Origin: Chrysomallon squamiferum
Taxonomy: Eukaryota; Mollusca; Gastropoda; Neomphalida; Peltospiridae
DNA length: 64,000 nt
Assembly (NCBI GenBank): GCA_012295275.1
Contig: CM022673.1
Span: 7,290,311 to 7,354,310 of the forward strand
Direction of reading: 5' to 3'
Positions 30,378 to 43,012 of this stretch are shown in pieces (the first letter of the stretch is position 1; each line of letters starts with the position of its first letter). The notes below the pieces were generated by a model. The model did no database searches, was not told the origin of the DNA, and saw nothing but the letters and a program-made list of their open reading frames with translations. The position numbers and the translations under genes were made by a program.

Positions 30378-33168
30378 AGATAGATAGATAGACTAGAATG
30401 AAAGATGGAGCTGTAATCCTCAACTGTCACCATGTCATAATTTATTGATAACGATTAGGGGTCCAAGTCCTCTTGCTAAACGCTCTCATGTCTCTCAGCG
30501 GTGATCTCCCTCAGAGTAATAATTCATGATAAAACGTAGCTGTGCATCAAGACGATGACGTCTTTCAGTAAAAGATTACTTGAAACTTTCTGTACGACGA
30601 GGACGTATTTTGTACAAAGTGGTTCAGGAAAAGTGTTATAAAATCTTTTAATTCCCGCTATGCTTAACTGTTGTATAATGAAGATATGTTCATATGCAGT
30701 GTAATACAGTGCAGAAATTAATGTGAAATTTTATCTTCACTTTTAACTAAATACTTGTTTTTTCAGTTTATTTATTTATTTATTTATTTATTATCATTAT
30801 TATTTATACACAAATTAAAATTTGATGCAAACGGACATTGTGTTTTCTTACATAGCACTTAATTGTAAATCAAATATGTGGTATCTTAGTTACTAAGAGA
30901 CTGGCTTGATGTTTCACAATTGGTCATTAAACTAGTCGTGCAAAAATAATCATCAATAGTAAGCCCATGGGAAATTTCCCGCAACTGATTATTGCATAGC
31001 AAAAACAAGTTCTCTCAGGCAACGTTTGTGGAATAGTAATTGTATATCAATTAGATTATGAAACTCCAAATCGTATATCTGTAATACTGAACAATTACTG
31101 CATCTGATTTATCAAACGTTTAAATCTGAGTCCTAGAAGTACTATGTTTTGTGTACAGATATCTTGAAGAAAAAAAAAAAATAAAATAAAAGCTACGAAA
31201 ATTAAACCACAATGCCTTTTAGTTCATTTTGTTTTTATTATAGGTTTATTTTAATTTCTTTTTATATACTGTCCATGATGATGATTTTCTTTGATGTTTA
31301 AACGTATGGTGCTAATCTGAAAACACCATGTTGATTTCACATCAATGTAAATATATCCCTGTTAATTCAAATTCAGTTTGCCTGCTGTTTGATGTGTGTT
31401 CAGTCTGTTTGTTCTACCTTTGGACCGAATGAACAGATCTAAACAATGTCAACAAATTATTTTAAACCTATTAGCGTATTCCGATATATAGATACACTGT
31501 TAAGGCCCCAAGACATAACTAGAGAGGCAACACGCTGCCTTTATGAAACCATATTTTTCGGTTAGGAACGAAAAATGTTTGACATGCATCTTAATGATAG
31601 CTTCTATCACGGCGTTTTTGATAACGCTGTCGCATAGCACTAGCGGCAAACCTTACCGTTAGACCTAGGGCCAGACTTCAGAGGGGTGCGCTACTGACCT
31701 TTAAGGGTTTCAGTTTACACCCCTTTTTGTTTTAAGAAAAGGAAAAAACAAACCAGCAATAATTCACTGTTCATAGGGGTCTATCAGTGCATGAAATTTA
31801 TATGTGTTTTAAATCTAAATAATTTATGTTGCATTTTTTTTTTTTTTTTTTTTTTTAGACTTTGCATGTCTAAAACTGACAGCTGAAACCAAAAAAAAAA
31901 AAAAAAACGTGTTTGTATATCTGTAATTTCCATTCGCACTCTCGTAAACGAGACCAGTTGGTTTATTTTGCACTGCAAACCACTTATAGTGTCACGTTAA
32001 TGCCCATTTGCACCAAAGAGTCAGGTAACACGGTCACTGCCATATTAATGGATGCTGGTGCTGTTGGCTTTTAATACTGGTGCTGTTGGCATCTTATGGT
32101 ATTTATTCTCTCAATTTAAAATACATTTAGCAGTTTCATGCAGTATTTCTTCTACAAAACATTTTTGAAAAAATCAAATCTGCAGTCTCCGGGTAGCTGG
32201 AGTTGCACATGGTGCAAATAGCCTGGCACCTGTCCTGCTTGTACTGTCATAATGGAGAAACCATCACTGGGGATCAAATCGTTTCTTTATATTCTTGGCC
32301 GGAAAATTTGTTAAATAGAGAATTGTTAAACAAATATATTTACTAATCTTATTTGTGTAGTCATTTTTATTTACTTATCTGTGTGCATGTTTTTGCATTT
32401 TGTGTTGTTGTTTTTTAAATGATCAATTTTATGTTTATCTATTTCGTTAAAGGTGCTGTAATATCTTCACAATAAATTTCATTTATTCATTCATTCAACC
32501 TAAAACAAACAAACAAACAGATATTATTATGCAGAATGCTATGCAGTCCACTTTTAACATGTCGAAAATAAAAATTTTGTTTAAGAATCAGTTTATGAAC
32601 ACTATTTCATTAGAAAAAAGTTTCACACATCTTGAAATAACTGTCATCTCAACCTTCTCAGGAAAAGAATAAAGTTCATGATGTCGTAATAACGTGTTAT
32701 GTCATTTATACTGTTTATTAAACAAAACACCTGGAGAGATTAGTTTATAAAGTGGTTTCCTTAAGTGTTAAAAAAGCGTGCACTAAATGATAAAGACATT
32801 GATTTAATTTTAAAATCGTACTCTACAGTTACAATTTACTCAAAAGATTAACGCAAACTAAATAAAATAAAAATAAAAATAACATGAAATAAACAACTGT
32901 AAGAGAGAAAAAAAAAATCATATTTCGTGAATCCTGAGTATTGGAACCGACTCTACAATTTACTCCAAAACGTTTGCATAAAATAAAAATAAAATAAAAT
33001 AAAATAAAATAAAATAAAATAAAATAAAATAAAATAAAATAAAAAATAAATAAATAGTTCCAATTAAAAGTTGTGCATGTGTATTTTTCGATAATTAATT
33101 AACAGTTATTTTAAAATAATGGAAGTGTAAAACAGTTCAGATAAGAAATTAACTTAAAGATAATGTAT

Positions 33169-33199
<31 letters not shown>

Positions 33200-33846
33200 T
33201 TTTAATATAATTCTTTAACGCCAGTAATAAAGTTCCTTATTGATATCAATAACAACAATTGTTTTCATTGTCGTCGTCGTCGTCGTAGTAGTAGTAGTAG
33301 TAACAGAAGGAAATGGAGGAGAAAGAGGATTAGGACTATATAAATAAAAAAAAATCTAAATTTTCTCTGTTAGAATACGAAAAGAAGGCAACCCCTGCTG
33401 CTGTCACAGAGGATACCCTTTTACAGTATCAGCAAGAAAATGTCACTACAGAGATATCTGTGCATCCCACGGTTTTAATAATGTGTGGACCTTAGGAAGA
33501 TGATTTCTTGTAAACCATTGTTCCTCAGGTGGGCACTAAATTTTGTTTCTGCGGTTTTATAGATAATAATTATAGACAAAAACATCTCCATATCTGATAC
33601 TATTTTAACTTAACCAGAACAACAGTAATATGAATTTTATTTCATTTCATTTTTCATTCATTCATTCATTCATTTTTTTTTCTCCGTTCATGTTCACGAA
33701 TGTCACTTTGCGGGAAAAATAACATGGAAAAGAATCTCTAGCATCTTATAATTTAAATTTTGATAAAGTAACACGATAATTTTATTAATTACTTATCTTC
33801 ATATTATGTTTATACTTCTTAATAGTTACTCTCTCTCTCTTTCTTT

Positions 33847-33933
<87 letters not shown>

Positions 33934-34258
33934 TGTATAAAATATTTAAAAATGTGAATTCTGATTTCAAAATTGTAATTCGGTAATAAGTTTATGCTGC
34001 CTCTGAATTTTGTTCATGCTTCAATACAAAATGAAAATATTAGAAATAAATGAACTTACCGTTTTCCCCTGAGGCATCGGTTTCTTTTTCTCTACAAATG
34101 CCATGCTCACAAACTATAGTTGTCCAAATTCCATAATAAACTGTGCGGTTTTCTCCGGACGAACCCACCACCCACCAGCCTGGAACCAACAATCCACCCA
34201 GTTGACACGCTAGGGCAATAGACCCTAGAACTACCGCTGTAAAGTCGATTGAAAACAT
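27155..34258 (-). CDS. claudin/PMP22-like four-pass membrane protein, complete three-exon gene
   Basis: The three exons (34258-34060, 28871-28728, 27366-27155) join in frame to 184 codons plus stop; each intron splits a codon after its first base. TM1 is at about residues 7-28, followed by an extracellular loop with the claudin-type order W, G-I-W, C, C (VPGWWVV, YYGIWTTIVC, GIC). TM2 is at about 70-95 and TM3 at about 102-125, then a short second loop and TM4 at about 146-170 with a short basic tail (RTKK). Length and topology fit claudins, PMP22/EMP and related invertebrate junction or membrane-organising proteins. The subfamily is not resolved. The ATG at 34258 is chosen because it directly precedes TM1. 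Confidence 0.82.
27367..28727 (-). other. 1.4-kb intron of the claudin-like gene
   Basis: AT-rich sequence without a recognisable exon; a short Asn/His-coding trinucleotide stretch lies near 28500-28680. Confidence 0.6.
28728..28871 (-). CDS. claudin-like exon 2
   Basis: 144 bp; acceptor tttttcag, donor GTGAGT. WIQVTKVFEVVAAIAIAVSV is TM2; YRLFVCLMAIA begins TM3. Confidence 0.82.
28872..34059 (-). other. 5.2-kb intron of the claudin-like gene
   Basis: Non-coding on both strands. Simple repeats at 29082-29110 (CT), 29430-29466 (GT), 30242-30375 (CA/GT), 32990-33042 (AAAAT), 33168-33202 (TTTA) and 33830-33930 (CT then GT). No nested gene was recognised. Confidence 0.6.
34060..34258 (-). CDS. 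claudin-like exon 1
   Basis: Starts MFSIDFTAVVLG; contains TM1 and loop 1 with the W-GIW-C-C pattern. Donor GTAAGT after GAAAACG. Confidence 0.82.
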
Positions 34259-34593
34259 AAGTCCCCTGTCTGGCTTTGTGTCCCCCTATACGGTATTTGT
34301 GGTTTTGTGATCTCGTTTTAACTTCTTCTTTCGTAATCCGCAATAAACACAATTTTAAGAAAACTTGAAATCCGTCATCTTTGCGATCGAACTAAAGAAT
34401 ACCAGTCTTTTTTTTTCTTCTTCTTTTTGTCCCCCAGAAGTTTCTGTTCTTGTTCTTCTTTTCTCTTTTCCTGTTGCTAATGTTTACTATTCTCCAATGA
34501 ATGAATTAAAAAAAAAAAAAAAAAATGCATATAAATACTTATCAACTTATTTTTCAGTGATTCTCCTTAATTATAAAGTGATTTTTTTCTTCT

Positions 34594-34627
<34 letters not shown>

Positions 34628-35427
34628 CCCCCTTCACAACGACGTTTTGTTTCGTCTGGTCACGCAGACGATTTGTAAATATCAAGTATAAGAAAAAGGT
34701 CACACGTTGAGTTAACCAGACGTGACAACAAGGCGCAAGAAGAAATAAACAACAGCGAGGATGTGTGGAACTGCTTGGAGGAAATACGTCTGCCTACCGC
34801 TGAGACCCGCCAATGAACGGAGTTTTAACGCCAGGCTTAGACAGTCGGTAATAAGATTACCTGCCAGCAGCTTAAATTTATATCTTCCGTGGATATGGAT
34901 TCACGAAATGTGATTTGCTCTCTTGCAGCTGTAACGGCTGTTGACGTGACAAAGGTTTAAATGATATCCAGAAATTTGAGAAGCGACTTAACTTAGTTTT
35001 GTTGATGTTTTATTTATTTATTTAGTTATTTAGTTAGTTAGTTAGTTTAGATTAGTTTAGATTAGATTCGTTTAGTTTAGTTTATAATGTGTATGTGTAT
35101 ATGTATATATATATATATACATATATTGATATATTAGTTTGTTATTTATTTAGCCCTTATCAACGTTGTTTCCTTTTTGTCCCATTCCAAATCTGTCCCC
35201 TTCAGTGTGGTTTTCTATTTACAATATATCTAACTATCCCTATGTCCATGTATCTAAACAATATATACGTTTTACACAGCAATATTTAATAACGTTTACT
35301 ATTTACTAACAACTACAACAATAATATATAATTTTGTGTAATTTATTTCCATCATCATTACTGATTTACACTTTAATATCCATAATGTATCAGAACCTTA
35401 GTAATACTAGTTATAAATTTGTACTAT

Positions 35428-35493
<66 letters not shown>

Positions 35494-35975
35494 CAACAAC
35501 AACAACAAAAAAAAAAAAAAAAAACGACTACAACAGTAATAATATAAAATATTGGGTAATTTATTAACGTCATCACTGATTTTACACGTTAATATGTCTA
35601 CTGTGATACAATCACAACGATAAAAAAAAAAAATGTATAAATTTAATACCAGATCTGGTCTGTGAAGTCGGATCTCATCGCTTCGTAGCTTAAGTTCTGA
35701 TTTAAGAGAGCACGAAAGTGACTTGTAGCTGAACCCGCTTAACCAAGTGTGGTCTGGTCACAACTCTGACAGTTAATGACCACAGACAAAACAATGACCA
35801 TGTTCATGGCCGTGGTTCCCAGGGGTTAATGTTGTATTTTTGATACTAGCACCACACCCATCTTGTCTTGTTCACTCACATTTTACTGACAGAAGTAAAG
35901 CACTAGGTCAGGGTTTCAAGTAGTAACATCAAAGAAATGGTGATGTTGTTACTATTGTTGTTACTGTCTCTGTCG

Positions 35976-36012
<37 letters not shown>

Positions 36013-36625
36013 CTTTGCCGTTGTTGTTGTCATTATTATTGTTGTTGTTGTTGTTATCGTTATATTCGTCATTATTATTTTATTTAATAAAGCACTTAGT
36101 GTTATGGATTATAGTCACCAATAGCGAATAACTGTGAATAGAGGGAAACCCTGTCGCTCTACAGTGATGTTTCTTCTTTCTTGATTATTCTCGAAACCTT
36201 ATTAGGTATCTTTCCATGTAGCTGAAAACTAAACCAGCCATACCGTAATAATATGGGTTATGCATAGAAAATGGATTTTGATAAAAGAAGGTGTTCTCTG
36301 TATACTAACATCTGTTTAGGAACTAGTATGAAATACCTATCGAATGTTTCCAAAGCCTTTTTTTTCTTCTTCTTCTTCTTATTTTTTTTTTTTAAATTTA
36401 TTATTATTTTTAAAAATTATTACTACTAGTATAACTGCTACTGATAACGGTTTTGCTTTTACCAATAACTGCTATAACTACCATCATTACCGATATTATT
36501 ACAACTGCTACTACTTCTCTTTTTTTTTTTTTTTTTTTTTTTTGCTACGGCTAATAATAACAAGAACAACAAGAACAAAAGCAACAATAATTATATTTAT
36601 TTATTTATTTATTTATTTATTTATA

Positions 36626-36683
<58 letters not shown>

Positions 36684-36999
36684 TGATTTTTTTTTTTTTT
36701 GCTGTTTTGGTTTTTTTTTGTTTTTTTTTTTTGTATTATTCCCATTATTACTTAGTTACCTTTAAAATGCCTACTGTATTAATATCAAAAATTGAATAAA
36801 TTTAATATCAGATCTGGTTTGTGAAGACAGTTCTCCATTGATTGTAATTCAACACTGGAATAAAATAAACACATATCTAGACCAGTCGTGTGCCTTCCTA
36901 GATGACTCGCCTAATTTTACGAGTAAAATAACGTTTTTTTTATAATTTTTATTTATTTTTATTTTTATGTTTATTTATTTTTTTTTTTTTTTTTATTAG
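34259..36999. other. intergenic region with simple repeats
   Basis: Poly-T at 34591-34627, CTA/TAA/CAA/A tracts at 35403-35525, ATT at 35980-36008, poly-T at 36520-36543 and TTTA/TTA at 36595-36685. A short stretch at 35637-35670 recurs at 36798-36830. No gene was recognised. Confidence 0.55.
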
Positions 37000-37005
37000 T
37001 AGTGC

Positions 37006-37370
37006 AGTCCGCCTGATGATGAGCCATGTTGTCTTCAGAGGTCCTCTTTTTCAGGAAAGTTTGCCCACATCTGATCTAGATTACTTGTTCGAAGTATAGA
37101 ATAAAATATACACTTTGAATTAATACTCATAAACCTGTGGTCGCGACCTAGTTGAGGATCGCGAGGCTTTTCCCGAGGACCGCTGGATGTCTCGTGAAAA
37201 AGGCAAATTTATGATAATAATACAAATTAAATAAAACTGCATAATATTATAAATAAATTTTATAATTATGTCAAAATGATTGATAAACAACATTAAATGT
37301 ATCCTCATTTTCCCAAGCCAAAACTATATTTCGGGTCGCAGTAAGTTCGAAAACCATTGCTTTAAATCAG
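37006..37370 (-). mobile_element. hAT-like transposon debris
   Basis: Contains, in inverted order, 'tctagatcagatgtgggcaa', 'gaggacc', 'ctaggtcgcgaccacaggtt' and 'agcaatggttttcgaac', phrases typical of hAT short-element ends. Direct-orientation copies lie at about 43975-44290, 47905-48240, 51372-51705, 53460-53740, 55470-55790 and 59700-60040. Confidence 0.4.
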
Positions 37371-38271
37371 TTTAAGCACCGTTGTCGAAATTTTTATTAA
37401 AATATTAAACCATTTTATTATGTACACCAGTCACAGGGTACAGTTATGATCACCTTATGGTTTTATTTTAATGGCTTTAATCAGTTTTATATCTGGACCA
37501 CATTAATGGATATTTGTATTAGTTTAATGGTCCAGTGATAGTAATGTATTTGACGGCGTGACTAAAATAAACAAGCGATGACATAGTTACGTCACAAGGG
37601 ACATAACTCGCAAAATGTCTGTGCACGTCAACCACAAAATCTAGTTCTGGAGGAAATATTATTATTATTATTATTATTTTTATTATTGTGTGTGTGTGTA
37701 ATTTTTCTGTGATGTGTTTATCACACAACGAGACAGATAGATGGCTGGATGATAAAAAAAATAATAATAAAAAATAAATTTAAAAAAAAAAAAAAAACAT
37801 TACTTTCACATATGTTCTATACATAATGAAATCTACCATGGTTACGTTAACCGCAAAAGTTTCCGGAAAATGTTTTGTTATTTTTTTTTTTTTTTTTTCT
37901 TACTAGGGAAACTCATTGAACCAATTCAGTCGTGTTGTCGTTGTTACCTATGTTGTTGTGATTCATCTAATGGTATTATTACTTAGACCAACAATCAAAC
38001 GCTGCTTCTTACAGTATGTCAGATTGTTATATATAAAAAAAAAAAAATTCCTCAAACGATTAATTTTATGAATTTATTTTACTTTATTTATTTTTATTAT
38101 TACGTTATTTGTCTTTTTTCCTTCATCAATTATTCACTGCAAACTTATTACCTTTTATGGTAATGGCTGTTTCTTGATGAGAGCTGTCATTCACATTGCG
38201 CATTACGACAATTTTATTATACAATAAGCTCAACTCTGTGGATAATCATTGACGTCTTGTTGAAGAATCAT

Positions 38272-38894
38272 ATGATATTTCCAGCTTGGGATGAATCGCA
38301 CTCTGCTATCACGATGCAGTCATTTGATAAGACAGACAACATAGTCCCAGACGAGTACAAAAACATGACCGAAATGGAAGAAGAAGATCAACCTGGTCTA
38401 GAGGATCTTACAAATTTTATCGGTAAGTTTGATTCCTCTTACTATAGAACTACTGTTATTAGCATTACTGTTACTACAAATACTTTCACTATTGCTGCGG
38501 CTGTTCATACATCTACTATTACGTTTATGACTAACACTAGTATTAGCATAACGATTACCAATACTACTGCTGCTGCTGCTGCTGTTGCTGTTGCTACTAT
38601 TGCTACAACCACAACCACAACGATAGTTTTAATCTCACTTATTTATTTCATTATCTTTTCTTTTTTTTATATTATAGTCCTTATCTGTAGCCGTTTTTAG
38701 TTATGTGTTTTATCTATTTAATCTAACATACATTTGACATTTTTTTTAATTCTACAGATTCATTTGATTTCATCAACATAAGCGTTAACAATGGTCTGAT
38801 ATCCACAAGAGAATTTGATACGTTTTTGAACGAGATTTTGTCTGCATATGACGATGAAGCACAACAAAAGTACTACAAGGCAAATCAAATATGA
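38272..38894 (+). CDS. unknown acidic two-exon gene, copy 1 (inverted, 5'-damaged)
   Basis: Exon 1 is 38272-38422 and exon 2 is 38758-38894, with donor GTAAGT and acceptor ttctacag. The first usable Met is MIFPAWDESHSA; the two Met codons that start the other copies are replaced (TGG and ATA), and the TATA box is missing. Exon 2 reads DSFDFINISVNNGLISTREF and ends YYKANQI. It could be a dead copy or start at the internal Met. Function unknown. Confidence 0.5.
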
Positions 38895-39066
38895 TAGCGC
38901 TTTTGACATGGAAATATCGCAAAGTGTTCTTGCAGACACAGAATTTTATTACTATAACAAAGATTTGGCTTCTGCTTCACAAGGCGATCAGTTTGGTCAC
39001 AGATTACAAGAAGAAGTTTGCGATCTCTTCCAGATGGTAACTGATCAGGAAGTCCAGAAAACGTAG
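38895..39066 (+). other. conserved +1-frame extension after the stop of the unknown gene
   Basis: From the TGATAG stop the next frame (+1) is open for about 57 codons: DSAFDMEI, YYYNKDLASASQGD, then VCDLFQMVTDQEVQKT and a stop. Equivalents are open in copies 2, 3, 4 and 6 (ends at 42134, 46076, 50005, 61774) and tolerate a 3-bp indel. Copy 5 has a nonsense change. It may be 3' UTR, a former exon part, or a frameshift product. Confidence 0.4.
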
Positions 39067-39264
39067 CTGACAACAGCTAACACAGCGAATTCTTTGAAAA
39101 CGTAGGCGATCGTGATTTTCAGAACGAATTCGGTTTTGTTTTTCAGAACGCAGCCTAACATGTGTTTATAAGTGTTTGACATTTGAATAAGTGTTATATG
39201 TGTCCTATAAAAAAAATAATAATAATACAAAATAAAACTGCATATATATCATTCGGTTTCTGTA

Positions 39265-39270
39265 AATAAA
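39265..39270 (+). terminator. candidate polyadenylation signal, copy 1
   Basis: AATAAA conserved at the same place in all copies (minus-strand equivalents 41918-41923, 45857-45862, 49786-49791, 57224-57229, 61555-61560). It lies about 370-395 bp past the stop. Confidence 0.5.
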
Positions 39271-39616
39271 TTTACAACAACAGCTTTTCTTTGTGTTTTT
39301 TGTTTCATTTCATTTGGGTTTTTTAAATTAATTATTCACTTCTTTTCTCTTTCATTCTTTCTTTGTTTCTTCAGATCTTAATAAAATGTTACTTTCTTCA
39401 ATAAATGTATTGGTTGCTATATATATATATACATGGATTATAGACAAACAGAATATTAATATTTTAATGAAGGTAAATGAGTACAGTAAAATGAAATAAC
39501 TATATATATATGGGGTTCCAACTACGAAAATTAAAAAACAAAACAAAAAAACAAAAAAAAAAAACAATTTGAAATAGAAAAAGATAAAATATCTTGCAGG
39601 CAATGTATTCAAAATA

Positions 39617-39970
39617 CAGTGGTACCTTGACCCACGAGTTTTCCGAGTTAAAAGCAGGCACCCGGTCGAATATTTGCTTTGAGTTGCGCGTCAAAATCCG
39701 AGTTACGAGAGAGCATCAGAGACGCCGCCGCTAGTTGGCGCAACGAACAACACAACATTCGCCCAGCATCCAACGTCTTATTCGTTTACTTCACGTTGTT
39801 ACCTCGCCGCGAAATCATCTCTGTTGTGTTGTGCTCGCGTTTTGAGCTGTATTTTGCCAAATTTCTTTTTTTCTGATCATGGATCCTAAGACAGTGAGAG
39901 CAAAGAAAAATTGATTTGGTATACGAGCAAATTGAGTTATCAGCTCGGTCACGGAACAAAATAAATTCGA
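39617..39970 (+). mobile_element. Tigger/pogo-like internally deleted DNA transposon
   Basis: Starts with TA then CAGTGGTACCTTGAC. The interior holds a start-like M-D-P-K-T-V-R-A-K-K, as at the beginning of Tigger-type transposases, immediately followed by the opposite end ('gctcggtcacggaac' in inverted orientation). The last ~20 bp of the 3' end are missing. Non-autonomous. Family assignment is from memory of typical ends. Confidence 0.55.
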
Positions 39971-40840
39971 ACAAAAAAAAATGTATCTAATCTCGAATAT
40001 TCGATATAAATTTAAAATAAAATAAAAATAATTAAATATATATATATATTTGTTAAATTGTAATTTTTAAAAAAAACCTCTCATAAATATTATTTAAGAA
40101 GAGTTTTTTTGTTGGCCCAAGTAACAACACATCTTCTTAACAACATCACAACAGCCGTTTACATTTTTTTCTCCTTATCGTTGACAACAATATGATAAAT
40201 TACAGTAATACTGTGTAACAAGTGCAACAGCCATTATATTAGAATCTTTCAAGCTGATGGATGGAGTAGAACACAACAATATGAAAATGATGTTAGACCC
40301 TTCTTCACACAGTGTAAATGCTGGACGAAAAATATTAACCAAATAATTAAAATATACGTTGTCATAATCAGGAAAATTTCCTGAAGTTTACAAATTGCTC
40401 TCTACCATGCAATTGTATTGTAAAATAGTCTGCTGTTAGTTAAAAGACAAAAATCGGGATAGCTTCCCCCAGTTGATGCAGTCACAAGTACTGGTACAAT
40501 GTCAGTCAGCACATTGCAGATGAAAGCGTGTACAGTAAAATAAAACATTTTTAAATATTCACATTCTCTAACAAAAATACATGACCATGGCCATACCTAC
40601 ACTGAGTCGAATGAAGCAAATACCTCACACTGAAATTGACGAATTTCTAAAAAAATGCAAAGATTTTATTTAAAAACTATAAAATATAAATTTCTATTCC
40701 AATAAAAACGATATCCACTGAATGAAAGTGTTTATGTCTACGGTTCCCGTTTAAAGTCGGCCCCCCAGACCCCTCCCCCAAATTTGTTTGCCACGATTCG
40801 CTCGGCGATTAAGAGTTTTTGCCTCAATTCAAAAAGAGTG

Positions 40841-41512
40841 TAGTTAAGTTGATATAGTCATGTTTACTACTCTAAATGGTGTTGCGCATATTTTAGATGA
40901 AAGACTAAGTGAAAAGATCTTTGTCGATTGGATGTTACTGGATGACAACATTGGTCAGTGTGTATTAATATTGTTATCATGCACATTACCTTATGTACAT
41001 CAACTGTACGACGACAACTACGATTACAGAACACGAGAAATGAAATTATATTAAAAACCATAATAACGACGATAGTCATTATTTGTAGCTGTCATCATCA
41101 TCAGTACGAGTTTTACTACTACAACAACTATTACTATTGCTACTACTACTACCACCACCACTACTACTATTACTACTGCTACTACAGTTATTATTATTGC
41201 TGCTGTAAATTAGTAGTATTATTGCTATTTCCGTTAGATACATAAGTATGTATTATGTATGTATGTATGTATGTACTTTTGTTTATGTTTACATCTGCTT
41301 GCTACTGTATATCTCTGTGTGTGTATTTGTGTGTGTATGGATGTCTACAGCCCCTTTGAAATCTTGGTAAGACACGCCCACTTCAGATTTTAATTAAGAG
41401 CAATATCTGCAGCTGCTTATTAAATATTTTATAATCGGTACTGAATACAGACAGATACATATAACAAATTTAGAAAACAAGTCGATTTCAGTTAACTGCA
41501 CTGATTTATCTT
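40841..41512. other. junction between inverted and direct units
   Basis: Holds a short ORF (from ATG at 40860) without homology I can name, a CTA/ATT-type trinucleotide tract (41110-41200) and a short (ATGT)n. No supported gene. Confidence 0.5.
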
Positions 41513-41679
41513 CATTAAAATATTAATATTTTGTGCTAAAGCATCCCTTTTAACTATTTTTGCAGTATTAATAATCTTTGTTAAATAATCCCCATAGAAT
41601 CCAGTGACCATATCAACAGATACCTGGCCACCTTCGACCCCTACATACAGTTCGTCCTATTCTCTGGCCAACCTCTCCA

Positions 41680-41680
<1 letters not shown>

Positions 41681-41760
<80 letters not shown>
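41681..41760 (+). repeat. (GT)40 microsatellite
   Basis: Uninterrupted dinucleotide run 3' of gene copy 2. Confidence 0.95.
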
Positions 41761-41764
<4 letters not shown>

Positions 41765-42308
41765 AGTTTAATAAATACTAAATTGTTTAAGAAAATAAAG
41801 GCAACAGTGCATTAAATAATATATACCTTAAGAAAGAATGAAAGATGAAAGAACTGAAAAATTAATTTAAAACAAATAAATGAAACAAAAAACACAAAGA
41901 AAAACTGTTGTTGTAAATTTATTTACAGAAATCGAATGATTATATACACATTTTTTTCCCACAGGAAACGTATAACCCTTACTCAAATGTCATCGGATAT
42001 GTTCGTAAAAACACGTCTTAGGTTGTGTTTTAGAAAAATCCATAGGGTTCGTTGAGAAAAACAAAACCGAATTCGTCCTGGAAATCACGATCGCCTACGT
42101 TTTCAAAGAATTCGTTGTGTTAGAGGTTGTCATCTACGTTTTCTGGACTTCCTGATCAGTTACCATCTGGAAGAAATCGCAGACTTCTTCTTCTTGTAAA
42201 CTGTGACCAAATGGATCGCCTTGTGAAGCAGAAGCCAAATCTTTGTTATAGTAATAAATTTCTGTGTCTCGGAGAACACTTTGGAATATGTCCATGTCAA
42301 AAGCGCTA

Positions 42309-43012
42309 TCATATTTCATTTGCCTTGTAGTACTTTTGTTGTGCTTCATCGTCATATGCAGACAAAATCTCGTTCAAAAACGTATCAAATTCTCTTGTGC
42401 ATATCAGACCATTGTTAACGCTTATGTTGATGAAATCAAATGAATCTGTAAAATTAAGAAAAATGTCAAATGTATGTTAGATTAAATAGATAAAATACAT
42501 AATTAAAAACGGCTACTGTTAAATAAAATAGTACAGAGATAATTAAATATCTGATATTAAATTTAAAGTTATGGTAGTAGCAATAGTAGCAGGAGCAACA
42601 GCAGAAGAAGCAGCAGCAGAAGTAGTAGTGGTAACCATTATGTTAATACTAGTATCCGTATTTAATTCAAGAAATTGTAATAGTGGTAAACAAAGTAATA
42701 GTCATTCAAGTACTACTAGATATACGAACAGCAGCAGAATTAGTAATTGTAGAAGCCGCAGTAATCGTAGTAAAAAATGTAGTAACAATGATAGTAACAG
42801 TAGTTTTAATAGTAACAGGAATCAAACTTACCGATAAAATTTATAAGATCCTCTAGACCAGGTTGATCCTCTTCTTCCATATCAGGCATGTCTTTGTACT
42901 CGTCTGGGACTATGTTGTCTGTCTTATCAAATGACGGCATCGTGATAGCAGAGTGCGATTCATCCCAAGCTGGAAAGACCATATGATTCTTCAACAGCAC
43001 TTCAGTCATCAT
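42309..43012 (-). CDS. unknown acidic two-exon gene, copy 2
   Basis: Exon 1 is 43012-42832 and exon 2 is 42445-42309; donor GTAAGT, acceptor attttacag; 105 residues. MMTEVLLKNHMVFPAWDE is followed by an acidic stretch (DMPDMEEEDQPGLEDLINFI), then DSFDFINISVNNGLICTREF and KYYKANEI. No signal peptide or membrane segment; no family recognised. The ATG ATG pair is taken as the start because a TATA box lies 57 bp upstream. Intron 1 is a degenerate AGY/GTA repeat. Confidence 0.6.

Larger units (their letters stand above)
37000..40840 (-). repeat. segmental unit 1, inverted relative to the others
   Basis: The same landmarks as the units to the right occur in reverse order and strand: hAT-like debris (37006-37370), the 'gacataactcgcaaaatgtctgtgca' region (about 37515-37640), gene copy 1 (38272-38894), Tigger-like element (39617-39970), and the region ending 'ggccccccagacccctccccc' near 40780. 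It is more divergent than the direct copies. Confidence 0.75.

Noticed and set aside
40860-41054. 64-codon ORF (MFTTLNGVAHILDERL) between inverted and direct units
   Set aside because: The start looks protein-like, but there is no homologous copy in other units, only a weak donor-like GTCAGT, and the tail runs into repeat sequence; not enough to call a gene.
42127-42330. Plus-strand ORFs (MSATFSGLPDQLP) recurring in the segmental units
   Set aside because: They are antisense to exon 2 and its +1 extension and recur simply because the unit is duplicated.
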